64,000 nucleotides of DNA, from positions 18,688,853 through 18,752,852 of the forward strand of contig CM052358.1 in NCBI GenBank assembly GCA_028551475.1. The letters are read 5' to 3'. Position numbers and translations under genes: made by a program. The notes under the pieces were generated by a model. The model ran no database searches. It saw only the letters and a program-made list of their open reading frames with translations, and was not told where the DNA came from. Within the stretch, counting starts at the first letter, position 1. The number at the start of each line of letters is the position of its first letter. This DNA is from Casuarina equisetifolia (taxonomy: Eukaryota; Streptophyta; Magnoliopsida; Fagales; Casuarinaceae). Below are positions 25,400 to 36,400 of the stretch, one piece after another.

Positions 25400-26442
25400 C
25401 AAGATCCACTGTGCTATTTAGGCTTCCAGCCTGGTGGGTACCTAACAAGTAAAAAACAAGACTTTCTAATGTGTCCGATGTTTTTACAATGGGTGCAGTG
25501 GACTTTGGAGCCCATAGAAGAGTTAAACCTAGGGGAGCTGGATCCGTGAGAAGGGTGCCCAAGCCCGCTAGGCCCACTTGGCCCCCTTGGCTTACCTGGC
25601 TTGCGCAAGGCAGTGGGGAGTCCGAGCAGAGAGGGTGTCCCCTAACTAGGAAGAGTCACCGCCACTACCACCAGAAAGGTTGTTAGCATTTTAATGAAGG
25701 CCAGTGAACCTAGATGCATTGTTGGAGTGGCTGGCGAAGTCGATGCGTTGCTGAAGCTCCTGCTCAACATCATGTAGGTGCGCTCTAGAGACAGCATGGA
25801 GTCTCAAGAGAGGATGTTTGTCTGAAGATTGACAAACTCGTCCAGTAGACCGCTTAAGAACTTCATCGACTGATCTTTCTCATCACGCTCATGAAGACGG
25901 TCATTGATTTTGCACAAGTAACCCCCGCAAGAGCACTGAACAAGGGGCTGTTATGCATCGAGATCACCCTACAAATCATGGAGACGAACATAGAAGCGGG
26001 TCAGATCATCATTGGTGCAGCTGTTGGTGAGCTTGAGGTTAGCGATGGCCTGTTGAAGGCCAAAATGCTAGGTGCTAGAGATTTTTTTAGACGAATTGCA
26101 CAACAGAGACTAAGCTTTTCTGATCATTGGCTGATGAAAAATCATGCTCTCTAAGGATGAGCCAACAAAATTAATCAACCAGGTTTTGATAGCAGCGTGA
26201 CATTGGTTCTAGTGTTGCACATCATCAACATTGCCTTTCGGTCATGTTAGAGAGCTAGTGAGGAAGCCCAGTTTATTCTGGGTGAGAAAGACAGTGTGGA
26301 TTTGATTCGCCCGGAGATGGTAGTTATTTTCGCCAAGTAAACGGCGAGAAATGATGCTACCAGTTCACAAATCAGTAGCAATGAGAAGATAAGGGTCACG
26401 AAACATAGCAAAAGAAGCATTATTGGCGGAGGAATCAACCAT
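25400..26442 (-). pseudogene. copia gag, broken
   Basis: The frame opens with ATG at 26442 (MVDSSANN), then LLGENNYHLRANQI, a typical copia gag opening. It ends with a well-formed zinc knuckle CTHCKNIGHIRKSC (CX2CX4HX4C) at 25456-25497. Stops and frame changes between the two mark it as non-functional. Confidence 0.88.
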
Positions 26443-26670
26443 GATGCGGCGGCTAGGGTTTAGGTGGTGATTTCATGAATTCAAAAAAGGAAAAGGGCAA
26501 AACGAGAAAAAGGAGGGTAAATAGGTCGGGGTTGAATCGGGTAAGGAATAGGTAAAAACAGGTGGCGGCTAGGGTTGGGCCAAAAAAAATGGGTAAGTTG
26601 AAACTACAACAGAGTTTACACTATTCGGAAAAAAAAATTGTGTGGAAGTAAGAAACGGAGCACAGAAATG

Positions 26671-26687
26671 TCAGGCTCTAGATACCA
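26671..26687 (-). other. Primer-binding site of the copia element
   Basis: Directly inside the 5' LTR the minus strand reads TGGTATCTAGAGCCTGA, one inserted base away from the TGGTATCAGAGC primer site that pairs with initiator tRNA-Met in many plant copia elements. Confidence 0.9.
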
Positions 26688-26903
26688 TATTAGAAAAGAA
26701 AAATCAATTAGTGGGAATTTTCTATATATTGATATTGCAATTCCTCATTACATATCTCTAGCATGCTTATATACAAGACTAAACCTACCTATACATGGAA
26801 AATCTAATTATTGTGATATATTCTAAATATAATTACATTAAATTGCAATATTCTTTATTATTGGTAACATTGATATTTTGGCAATGTAATATTCTCATTA
26901 ACA
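26688..26903 (-). repeat. 5' LTR of the nested copia element (216 bp)
   Basis: It starts TGTTAATGAG and ends CTAATA on the minus strand, matching 21662-21877 at about 197 of 216 positions. The primer-binding site follows at its inner end and AATAT at its outer end (26904-26908). Confidence 0.95.
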
Positions 26904-27961
26904 AATATAGATTAAATCAAATAATCCATTTACATTCTCACAACATGTAGGAAAAAGGTTACAGGTTTGTTTGATAGCTAGACATATGGGACAACGCAAA
27001 TCAATTTTTGAATAAGAACACGAAAAAACTTAAACTTTTCATTACACATGTGGTCCAATTTGGAATGCCATGAAAGACACGCTACTAGGGAAGAAAATTC
27101 ATCACCCATGAAGACACATTGCAATATAGTGCTCCCAGAGAGGAGAATAAGGAGTTTTTTACTAGCACCAAAAATTACCCTTCTATGAACATAAATTTGT
27201 TCCTTGTTAACAATTAAACTGTTATGGCTAACCTTCAAATGGTGATGTTTTTTAGTCTGATTAGTTTAAATGAGACCAAGAATGCTCCTTTGTGTCATTG
27301 GTAAGGAGGTATAAAAGGTCCAAATAATTAGTGATTGTCAGCAACAATGGGGCATATTCAGTTTAATTTCCTCTTGATGGATTTTGTTTCGATGGTGAAT
27401 GCTTTGGTGGCATTGCTTCTTGTTTATGTCTTCTTGATCAGTGAAGAGGAACATAAGGAGTCCTATTAGAAACTTAAGAAGGGTCTCCATTATGTTACGG
27501 CATCTTCTGCTATTGAGGAGGTCTTGAACAAGAATGGAGAGCATGTAGGCTAAGTAAAAATGCTCTCTAGAAAGAAACTAGAATAAACAATCAAAAAGGT
27601 TGCTTTGTTTTTTGTTAAACAAGCAAAGAAACTTTCTTAATGTTGCAAAAGCTAATAACTCAAAACAAGTTATAGAAAACTATAAACACAACTTAAAACC
27701 ACACATTTTACAAACAATTTGACTTTTTTTTTTTATATTATTGAGTGGAAAGAAAAAAAAACTCTTACATGTATAAAGAAGAAAAGGAAAGATGTAGAGC
27801 ACATTTTTAACACAATTGTGGATTGTTTAAGCCTATAGCTTTTTATTCATATCATGTTTGTCACCTTTATTAGCCTTTGTACGGGCTTAAACAATCTGCT
27901 CATGCATAGTATGAATGTTTAAGTACATTTTTAATACAATTTGGGTTTTTAATGTTCACTA

Positions 27962-28290
27962 CAATCATTGTTCTCCATTCATACTCATTAATTTAGCATC
28001 TTCATCCTAGTCAATATTAATGACATCATTCTCATTAATGATAGGGGCCAATCTGTTATTTTCTCATAGTTAAGGTTTAGCCTACCTTAAAAGGTCTTTT
28101 CCTATATCAAGTTAAGTTCACATTAGGTATTCTTAGTCAAGCTAAGATAACTAACCTTTGCGCAATCTTCACTCCATGCTCCACTAATGAACTTATTTCC
28201 ATTAGGGGTGGTGACCTGCTTAATTATCCTTTATTGTACAAAAGTATCATGGGTGCCTTACAATACTTGACTTTCCCTCGCCCATGTTAA
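27962..28290 (+). pseudogene. Ty1/copia reverse transcriptase fragment, plus strand
   Basis: The plus strand shows, in two frames, IFILVNINDIILIND (a decayed YVDDIIVTG region, about 27995-28040), then GLFLYQVKFTLGILSQAKI (28093 onward) and SIMGALQYLTFPRP ending near 28283. This is the order of a copia RT C terminus entering RNase H. Orientation is opposite to the nested pair next to it, so it is a separate insertion. Ends and LTRs could not be found. Confidence 0.85.
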
Positions 28291-31200
28291 GTTGTATAGA
28301 CTAATATTTTTTATGATGATTAAATTAGCATAATAATAATTGATTTAATTTGATGCTAAATGCTCAAAACTATGGATGGCAACAGATTGGATATGTCGAC
28401 TTCTGTGCAAACATGTCATGGCATGGGTTAAAGTTTAATGCTCTGATAAGCTTTTAGGAAATGGTCAAAGTAGCCAATTCTCTCGTTCAAAAAAACAATA
28501 TGGAAGAAAGGACAAGACAATTGAAGGTTAAACTAAAGAGATTGTTATTTTGCATATTCTATGGTTGTTGCAATGGACTCTTTGTTGGGTTTGTTGTAGT
28601 CATATGTAGCCTAAACTTAGAAAAAGTCTATAAGCCTACTTGAAGAAGCCCATTTATGTGAAGGAAGCATAAGTGCATGTGGGATAAGTGGCAATTAGAA
28701 AAATGATCATTTGGCATCATGATCCTTGTTCATAAAAGCTTGAAGCTTCTTCATCCACATAGAAGGGCAAATAAGAAAAATTGATAAAAGTAGAATTAGA
28801 AGCAAAAGGCATCACACCCTAGAAAAAGAACGAAGAAAAAGGTAGTTTTGTTCAATCTTTGCTCTTGCAATAAAAATATTCTCTTTCTCATTCTAGGTCA
28901 ATGGCAGCCATAATGGTCACTAACAAGGGTGATTTATGCCTAACATTTGAATGTCTAATGGCTTCAATGGGTGGATTTCAACAAGGAAAAAAGAGAAAAG
29001 AGTACAGAGCCTTAGGTTTACAAAAAACATTGATATATGCTCAAATTGGTTTGTAAACTTGTACTTTTATTATGCTTATCATTGGTACTCCTTCACACTG
29101 TTACTTGGTACTCAGATATATGCTTATTGAGTTGCTTTGTGTGAAATCTTTTTTAGGCTAAAAACTCTAGTTGCTTATCGCTCCAATCTATGTTAAGGTT
29201 GCTTCGTATATGTCCTCACCATAGTTGTTATGTGTATTTGATTTAAGGACTTATTTTTATTCTATCATGAACTTGTTGTAATCAAAGAAATTATTTGTTG
29301 TAATTTCTTGATTAATTTAATTGGTAACTTTGTTGCATTATTAAAGGAGGAAGGTTAGAGATTTCATCCAATCACTTAAATTGTCTATGTAATACTTCCT
29401 TTTGCTGCTATTATGTTCATTGTGTGAGCTTTATGCACTAAGTATATAATGTAGTAGATTCTAACTCTTGCTATTGTGAGTCTTCCCTATTGTTACTAAT
29501 CAATAGTAAGTTTTCTAATTAGAAAAAAATTTAAATAGGTTGTTTGTTTAGATAATCTTAAAAGAAACCTAATTCGTTGCTTAAGAACCTAACAACCCAA
29601 ACATCACCTATTTAGTTAAGATGACATATGAATTCCTTTGTGCTCCCACTACTAATTAGCAAGCTGACAAATGCATCATTTACTGCCTTGGTTACACACC
29701 TTGACTTAGCATTCTTCTCACTTATGGTCCTTTTACTACTCTTGCCATGTCATTTGGCAAGTTTGCATCTGACAGAAGTAGCTGCTGCTTGCGTCTCCAG
29801 TCACCAGTGCAATGCGAATCGCACAAATCGGGTCTAACCAATCTATAGCATGAATTCTACGATTTTTGTTTCTGGTTTCTGACTGTACATCTGCGTGTAT
29901 AAATTGTTCATTCTTTGTACGCAAGAAATCAAATAATACAGAAATTGTTTTTCTCTCTGTTTTCCTGTCCAATCTCTCTGTTCTCTTTTCCAGTTTGCTT
30001 TCCAAGAGCTATTTGTTGATTGTGGTAATTTCGGTCCTTTAAATTGTATCATTAGACATTGAGCATTGCGTTTCAGTTGCTGAAGAGTGATAAATTGGTA
30101 CCCAATAGCCGCTTGAAGCTTGAAAAGCCAGGCATTAAATGAGCATATATCATTAAAAGAGAGAGGGAGAGAGAACAGAACAGTGAGAGAAAGTGGAGTC
30201 TGAGTCATGCAGATAATATAAGTTGGTTGATGAGAATTTATTCTCCTTTTCTCAGAAGTCTTTGCTCCAAGTCCTCTTCAAACAACAGCGGGAAAGGGAC
30301 ATGGTACTCATCTTCTTCAAATCAATTATTTTTGGCTTAATTTGAGGGCATTCAGGCTGTATTTATAACGATTACCTTAACCAACATATATTCAAAAACG
30401 TCTTTCCAAGATCATGAAAAGAAAACCAGTAATTGGACCCAGAATTTATCTTTTGTCGAGCAGAACAATCTGTCATGCACGTCTAAATCAGGGTCATTCT
30501 TTGTCCTTTCGCCCAAAGGAAAGGAAAGAAAAGGAAAGGAAAGGAAAGGAAAGGAAACGCAAAGAATAAAACGCCATAACAATCTCCAAATGACTTCTTA
30601 TTTAAGATGAAGGAGCAGGTTTAGATGGAAATAAAAGTTATTTACAACTTTTCCTCCCTAGTTGAAGAGGTACATGAACTGTTTAAGAGCATTTCGGAGA
30701 AACAGAGCTGGAAACTGTTTAACTCGCACCCGCAATTGTGTGATTGTGTCTTGCTGTTTCTACAAGTTTAAAACGAAGGCGACCAGAATTCTAGCCAAAT
30801 TTGTAATGGACTATGTATGGGTCATGATATTAAGGAATGAAATAACCAACTCATCTCATGCATATTTCTTTCTTCCGGAACGTTGCTCAATTTTTTTAAC
30901 CGTTCCAGCAGGAGTACATTATGCTGCTCTATACGTTATCCCTTGAATTTCTTTCTTTTCTTTAGTTTTCATTGAGATATTTCAGTCTATTTACTTTCAA
31001 GGGAACCTTCTGAAAATGTGGAGCCTATGTGCGGGAGATGCTTCACAGGACTTTGTCTGAATGTTGCTGATCCTCTGAGAGATTGTAGATGTAGGTCCAT
31101 TTGGAGTTTTTGGACAAAGTTACTGGGGCTTTAGCTTGGTGCTACTGATGAAAGATTTGACGCCTCGTAATGATGAGACTCAGTAAGGAACTCAGAATTT

Positions 31201-32683
31201 ATGATAGGAGGGTCCAGTGTAAAACTGGACCAATAGTTGTTTGTCATTTATCACTGAAGTACAGATATCAAATTCTCTCTTAGAGTTTTGGCGGCAATAG
31301 TTTGATCTGGGTTAATAAGAGTATGCTATACACTACTGAACTGTCATGATCGAGGAGAACCTAGAATTTAATGAGGTAGCAACTGTGGTTCAAAGAATCA
31401 AAGCATTTTTCTTTCTTTTTTGCTTTTTCCTTAGTCACCCAAGGAACATAACTGCTTGTTATGGTGTAATTTATATTCTGAAAGCTTATAAACATGATTA
31501 ACAGCTAGTAATTTAGCTGATCAACTTTCTTCTTCGATTGTGAGGGATCACTTTTGTTTGTATCACAAGTTCCCAAAATTTTACCCACTGGTTTCTACAT
31601 AACCCCCATAAGGCAGTAACCCTTGTCCTTTTAAATCTTTGGTTGGCTTAAGAGTACAGATAACCAGAAAAATAATCAAGTCAAAAATGATGTTTAAATA
31701 ACATAACGTTTTAACGTTTTCCCACAAAGAAACAGTAAAAAACAGAACAAAAGAGAATCTTTAGCAACTCCTGAAATCTTTAATTGGAGACATAAATTCT
31801 TAGGCTGAGAAAGGACATCTCCAGAGAGGTTTTATCCGTTAAAGATCCTTTGTTTCTTTCTCTTGGCAACCGATGAAAGAAACAAGAATATATTACATCC
31901 TTCGTCCCCAGCTTATGCTTGAGTGTTTTAACAATTATGCGCACTGCCAAGATAAAGCATGCACTGAACCACAAAAGCACCAGAAAGAACTCAAGTACCA
32001 AAACATCGAAAACGGTTCACCCCCCTTCTTCACACTTCTGTGCATTTAAGTTCGACGAGTTCTGATACCGTACTATTATGGAAACTTAACTTGGGAAAGT
32101 AAATGCAGCTGAAATTCACGGGAAGTAAATGCTGATGGAATTCTCAGCGTCTGACTTCCCAACTGTTTATTTAATTTCTTTAATGTCTAATCCCCAATTC
32201 ACCAACCAAGTTTGGAAGTTTCTGCATAGATTCCCTCATATGATCTTGTGAAAGATGGAACTACTTCTGGTTGCAGTTACATCTCTTAATGATGAGTCGT
32301 ATGGTTTCGCTTACCTGCAACGTGTAGATTATTGCCTTCCTCTCACTTTTTTCCTTTCCCTCTCTTCAGGTCGCAGTGTGGGAGTTCTCTGTTCTAAATT
32401 AAGGAGAAATAATCCATCCATTCCAGCAATACTGAGAATACAATAGGCTAGTTTTATAACATTAATTCATATAACAAACAGCTACAAACAGAGAAAACAA
32501 TAATCTGTAAACATATATTTGACAGTCACATTGTATGGTAAAGAAAATATAACCTCAAGACCAATCTAGTAACTCCAAGTGTTATCGTTGGTTAAGAAGA
32601 AATCAAGTAGATTACATTTTAAATATTGAGAGAAGCACTCTAAATAAGACACAAAAAATACGGAACTCTAGTTATTTGGAGGT
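28291..32683. other. Intergenic, probably mostly old repeats
   Basis: 28.3-29.6 kb is AT-rich and LTR-like in texture but without provable boundaries. 29.6-30.05 kb resembles a copia LTR followed by a decayed primer site. 30510-30556 is an AAAGG repeat. The rest up to the phytosulfokine gene has no gene I can support. Confidence 0.45.
30510..30556 (+). repeat. (AAAGG)n microsatellite
   Basis: About eight to nine imperfect AAAGG/AAAGA units in a row. Confidence 0.85.
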
Positions 32684-33131
32684 TCAAGGCTTATGATGCT
32701 GGGTGTAGATGTAGTCCAAGTGAACATCTGAAAGCATCCTTCTCTCAAGGCATTCTTCATCTCCCTTATTGCAATCCTCCAAGTCCATGAGCTGCTGGAA
32801 GATGGTTCAAAACCCAAAAGGTAATTGTCAGGCATGGATCAAATAAGAAAAAGAAGAAGAAATAGGAGCATACATTCGTGGATCCGCTAAGCACCAACTC
32901 TCCAAGGGAACCTCGAGAAGTGACCTGGTTGAGGTTCACTTCCTCTTGTCCTGCAAAAGTGTCAAACTTCAGTTCTCCAGAGCAGTAAACTGAGAGAACG
33001 TTAAGAAGGAACGAAGGCAGCCGCTATTGGTTACCTTGTTTGGTTGTGATGGGACGAGCTGATATCCTTGAGCAGGAAATAAGGAGTAAAATAGAGAGAA
33101 GAAGACAACTAAAGTATAAGCTTTTCTTCAT
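32684..33131 (-). CDS. PSK: Phytosulfokine precursor, 3 exons, 94 aa
   Basis: Exons 33035-33131, 32874-32950 and 32684-32794 (stop TGA 32684-32686), with GT-AG borders and an open frame throughout. Residues 1-25 form a signal peptide ([20 protein letters not shown]). The C-terminal region has the family hallmarks: a conserved Cys pair CNKGDEEC, then LERR, then HLDYIYTQ, which contains the PSK pentapeptide YIYTQ, followed by HHKP. In the family, the two Tyr are sulfated in the Golgi by TPST (the Asp before the first Tyr is the expected sulfation cue) and subtilases release the peptide, which is sensed by PSKR receptor kinases to control cell growth and damp immunity. Exon 3 has a CAGCAG acceptor, so alternative use would add or drop one Gln; the longer form is given. 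A TATTTATA box lies about 90 bases 5' of the ATG, and GA-rich repeats lie upstream. Confidence 0.95.
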
Positions 33132-33221
33132 GGTCGATGGTTCAGAGAGAGAGAGAGATTGTGAGAGAGAAAGAAGCACAAGGGAAAACTTGGGTTGGAG
33201 GAAGAAGAAGGAGATGTTGGG

Positions 33222-33229
33222 TATAAATA
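33222..33229 (-). promoter_or_regulatory. Probable TATA box of the phytosulfokine gene
   Basis: The minus strand reads TATTTATA about 90 bases 5' of the start codon at 33131, leaving a short leader rich in CT repeats. The placement is typical of plant promoters; the call rests on sequence alone. Confidence 0.5.
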
Positions 33230-33385
33230 TGCAGAGAAAAGTAGCCTCTGCAAGTCACATGAAAGTCCAAAAGAAGACAGTTACAAAGCCTCATGTGGGA
33301 CAACCCACGATCATCTTCTTGCACTGCCCCCCATGCTCTGGTGACAACACCACTACTACTTGACACTTCTATATGAGTGTGTGCG

Positions 33386-33427
<42 letters not shown>

Positions 33428-36400
33428 AGTCATTGTCTGCCATAGTTAGTGGTCCAGGTAAAAGTCCATAGACCAAAAATCAATGTAATAGTGGTTGACA
33501 GTGTCAACTAGTCAACCTTTTGGACATGCCACCAGCTGTTGCCCATTATCGCGTTCTTCACCTTTTGGAGTCGTCGTACACGTGGTAAGATCGTCCATCG
33601 TCTGGTTAAACTAAGAAAAGACAGTAAAATAAAGGCAGTGCCATCGCCATGCCTGACAATTTGCTTCCGACATCAAAGCGACCCGTATGAGTGGCTAGTG
33701 GCTCAGCCACCCACTTTGAGGGCTGAGGGCCATCAGACCATCGGCTTTCTCCCATTTATGCGGTATCGTACGTAGCTTTCTATTTGTGTCACTCCCACAG
33801 ACAGCCAACAACGTGTATTAGCAATATCTTAACTTCATGTTTATCCTATTGCTGGGCAAGATTATGAAACGTTTCACAGCTTTCTTTAGTGTGAGGTTTG
33901 TTTCTTTGTGAGGATGATAAATGAAGCTTCTTGTTTTGGTGGATAATTTTTTATACCAACGGGTGGTGGAATTCCACTCCATTAAAGAGTTCATCGATGC
34001 GCGCATCTGGCCTCTTTTGAATATATCAGGCTGGTTGATTTTTAAATCGGAGTGGGAGACTATGCTTCTCTTTAGGGGATTTGAATCTTTTAAGTTCTTG
34101 CCAAAGGAATAAACTAAGTGGGAAATGCCATTGTTGAGTTCAAATTCTGCAAGAAATGAATGTTATGTGATCTAACTCCCTTGCGACTTGGACTGGAATA
34201 TCGAGAAGTTGTCGACTAGTACCAGACAACTGTGATTGGGAAACATGATCGAAATCTTTTTTTGGGTCAGAAACACGATCATATTCTTGATTGATGAGAA
34301 GCTCTGGACCATGATCATATGACTGGTATGGAGAACTGATACATGTAGATGTTCACTGATAAGACATAGATGTTTGGGCTGTAACCAACCTTCTGCTCTT
34401 TTGTAAACCAAAACATGATGGTTGCACCATGAATTCCTCTCGAAGTTAGAGTGGCTGAGCCACATGTGCTGCTTTGCCATTGTTATGGATTCATATTGTG
34501 ACGAACTTTCCAAGTACAGCCAGAAATATATTGTATCGTTTGATGAATTGTGTGTATTCTGAATTAGCCTGAAACTTCTGTATACTGATTTTATCAGTTC
34601 TTCTCTGTCACTATATGTTGTTTTCCTTTTGTCACAGAAATTTATTACCAAGGTTGAACTTTAAGAATTATAACAGGCTTGTTTTATCAATTAACTATAT
34701 CAACAAGCGTGACTTCCAAACTACATAAAATGATAGATCTGACCAATCCTTGGGAACAGCACAATGCAAATGTGTGTCCTGCTGTACTTCCTGCTATTGG
34801 CCTAACATTTAAAAGATAAGTAATGTTGACTTCCAGTCTTCAGTACTTCTCTAGATTCCATGGTAGTGCATGCGTAGAGATGAGGACAATCTAAACGTTT
34901 GTCCATTTGCAGCAAAAGATGTTGATTTTGTTCATCCTTCTTTTCTTGGAGGGGCATATATCGAACCTAGAAAGAATACCATATTTTCTTATGAGACTCA
35001 AGTACCTTCGCTACCATTCCGATTTTGGCCAACCAACTTTGAAGTTAATCCCTAAGTTAGGGCAGTAGCATCATTAACCTCCTTAATTACCACCGGAATG
35101 ATCAGTAGCCAATGTGGAAGAAGCCATTGAGTATTGGTTGAAGAGAGCTGACCATTTCGCTCTCTATTCACCCCCTAAAGGAGATGTAACCCGCTTCGGG
35201 TAGGAAATTCCAGGGCGTTGTTCGACTCTTCGACTCTCTGGTCCAAAAGAAAGTACGGGGCGTGGAAGCAAAATGGAAAAATCGTGAACAAGTTGCTTTA
35301 TTAGTTTCACATGAACGGACCTGGAAGGGGAGTATTACACGCAAAAGCCACGAAAGAACACAGGAAACAACAAAACAGTGTGTGCATGGCATGACAGCAG
35401 AGTGGAGCTCTTCTTTTTTGATTGAAGAGATAATGCAAAAGTCCTACACCTACGTATACAGGTTTTGCTTTAGACATTTGTCAGAATCATCAAAAAACTC
35501 GACGGGAATATGCTCCAAACTCCAAGGCAAATGACATCTCCACCGAGGATTTTGCATGAAACAAATCAAAGTGCCCACTTTTTGCTTTTTTTCGTTTCTC
35601 CTTTTAGATAATGGTCTCTCTTTTGCATCCCACTTTGTCATGTAAAGTGAGACCCTTTCTTTCTCTGTTTCACGGGCATTGAAGAATAACAAGACGTGTT
35701 TTTAACAAGGCTCGAAACTGTACATTAAGCAGATAGGACTGTCAGCCCAGTTCATATCTAACATTGTAATCTGAGGTTTCGTGTCCCTAAAAAGATAACC
35801 AAGGAAGAAAAGCTGCCACATCTCATGTGCTCGTTCGTGAAACACTGCTACTTAGAGGCCAAGGACTTGGAGGCTTCATCCATTACGGAGTTTTGCGCCA
35901 AATGCATCCTCCAATGTGCACTTTAATCTCAACCAACCTATAAGTAAAAGTAGCTTTAGAAGAAGAATAATTCCAAAAACTTCCGTTTTCAAGTCACCTA
36001 CTGTATAAAAGACATGAAGCAAATAAATTATGCATATGGGCTGCCCATTAACCTCCCACTTACAAATATGACTGTATTAAACCTCCGAATCACCCCTAGT
36101 TCTTGCCTACTTTCTCCTAGGGGTGTGATCCGAGATCCTTTTGACTTTAAGGTGATGGTGGTCATCATTCATTCATTTTTCTTTTCGTCTTATTGTGCTT
36201 TGTTTGCTCGAACATATGCGCACCCACAAATGAAAAGCTAGATGATAAGGATTTGATAGCGGAAGTCAGCTGGGACAGCAGGATTGGAAGGGAAGAACAA
36301 GTGTTATAAACTTATTTATATCTCAAAATATTAAAAGCAATAAGATATTGTGTCTTTAAACATTTAAAGAGGATTCTAACGGACTCAACAATGTGCAACA

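Larger units (their letters stand above)
21662..26903 (-). mobile_element. Ty1/copia LTR retrotransposon, structurally complete, coding-defective
   Basis: A 5242-bp element flanked by 216-bp LTRs and a 5-bp target duplication AATAT (21657-21661 and 26904-26908). On the minus strand the order is 5' LTR, tRNA-Met-type primer site, gag, protease, integrase, reverse transcriptase, RNase H, polypurine tract, 3' LTR. Integrase before RT identifies copia. The coding region is broken by several frameshifts and stops, and key protease and RT residues are changed. The two LTRs differ at about 19 of 216 positions by hand count, so the insertion is old. It sits inside the integrase of an older copia element. 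Confidence 0.95.
20980..27240 (-). mobile_element. Older Ty1/copia element, split by the nested copia insertion
   Basis: Integrase sequence lies on both sides of the 21662-26903 element, same strand and in the expected order. On the right (26904-27240) the minus strand reads WHSKLDHMCNEKFKFF and onward, the HHCC zinc-binding start of a copia integrase. On the left (21522-21661) it continues with YGMPNLDKSKYLLTIIDDYS, the conserved core around the first catalytic region. Decayed integrase and downstream sequence, full of stops, runs on to about 20.98 kb. Neither outer end of this host element is defined. Only the segments outside 21662-26903 belong to it. Confidence 0.75.

Noticed and set aside
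31146-31210. C/D-box snoRNA-like CTGATGA and TGATGAG
   Set aside because: No convincing D box or terminal stem; the match is within chance.
31780-32001. Hydrophobic minus-strand frame near the phytosulfokine gene
   Set aside because: It starts at TTG, with no ATG upstream of the hydrophobic part and no peptide motif.
33040-33363. 107-codon plus-strand frame over the phytosulfokine locus
   Set aside because: Antisense to PSK exon 1 and its leader; the minus strand carries the signal peptide and conserved exons.
33872-33893. miR396-like string TTTCACAGCTTTCTTTAG
   Set aside because: No complementary arm is present nearby to make a hairpin, and there are several mismatches to miR396.
34172-34651. 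159-codon minus-strand frame
   Set aside because: It begins at TTG, its composition is not protein-like, and no family is recognised.
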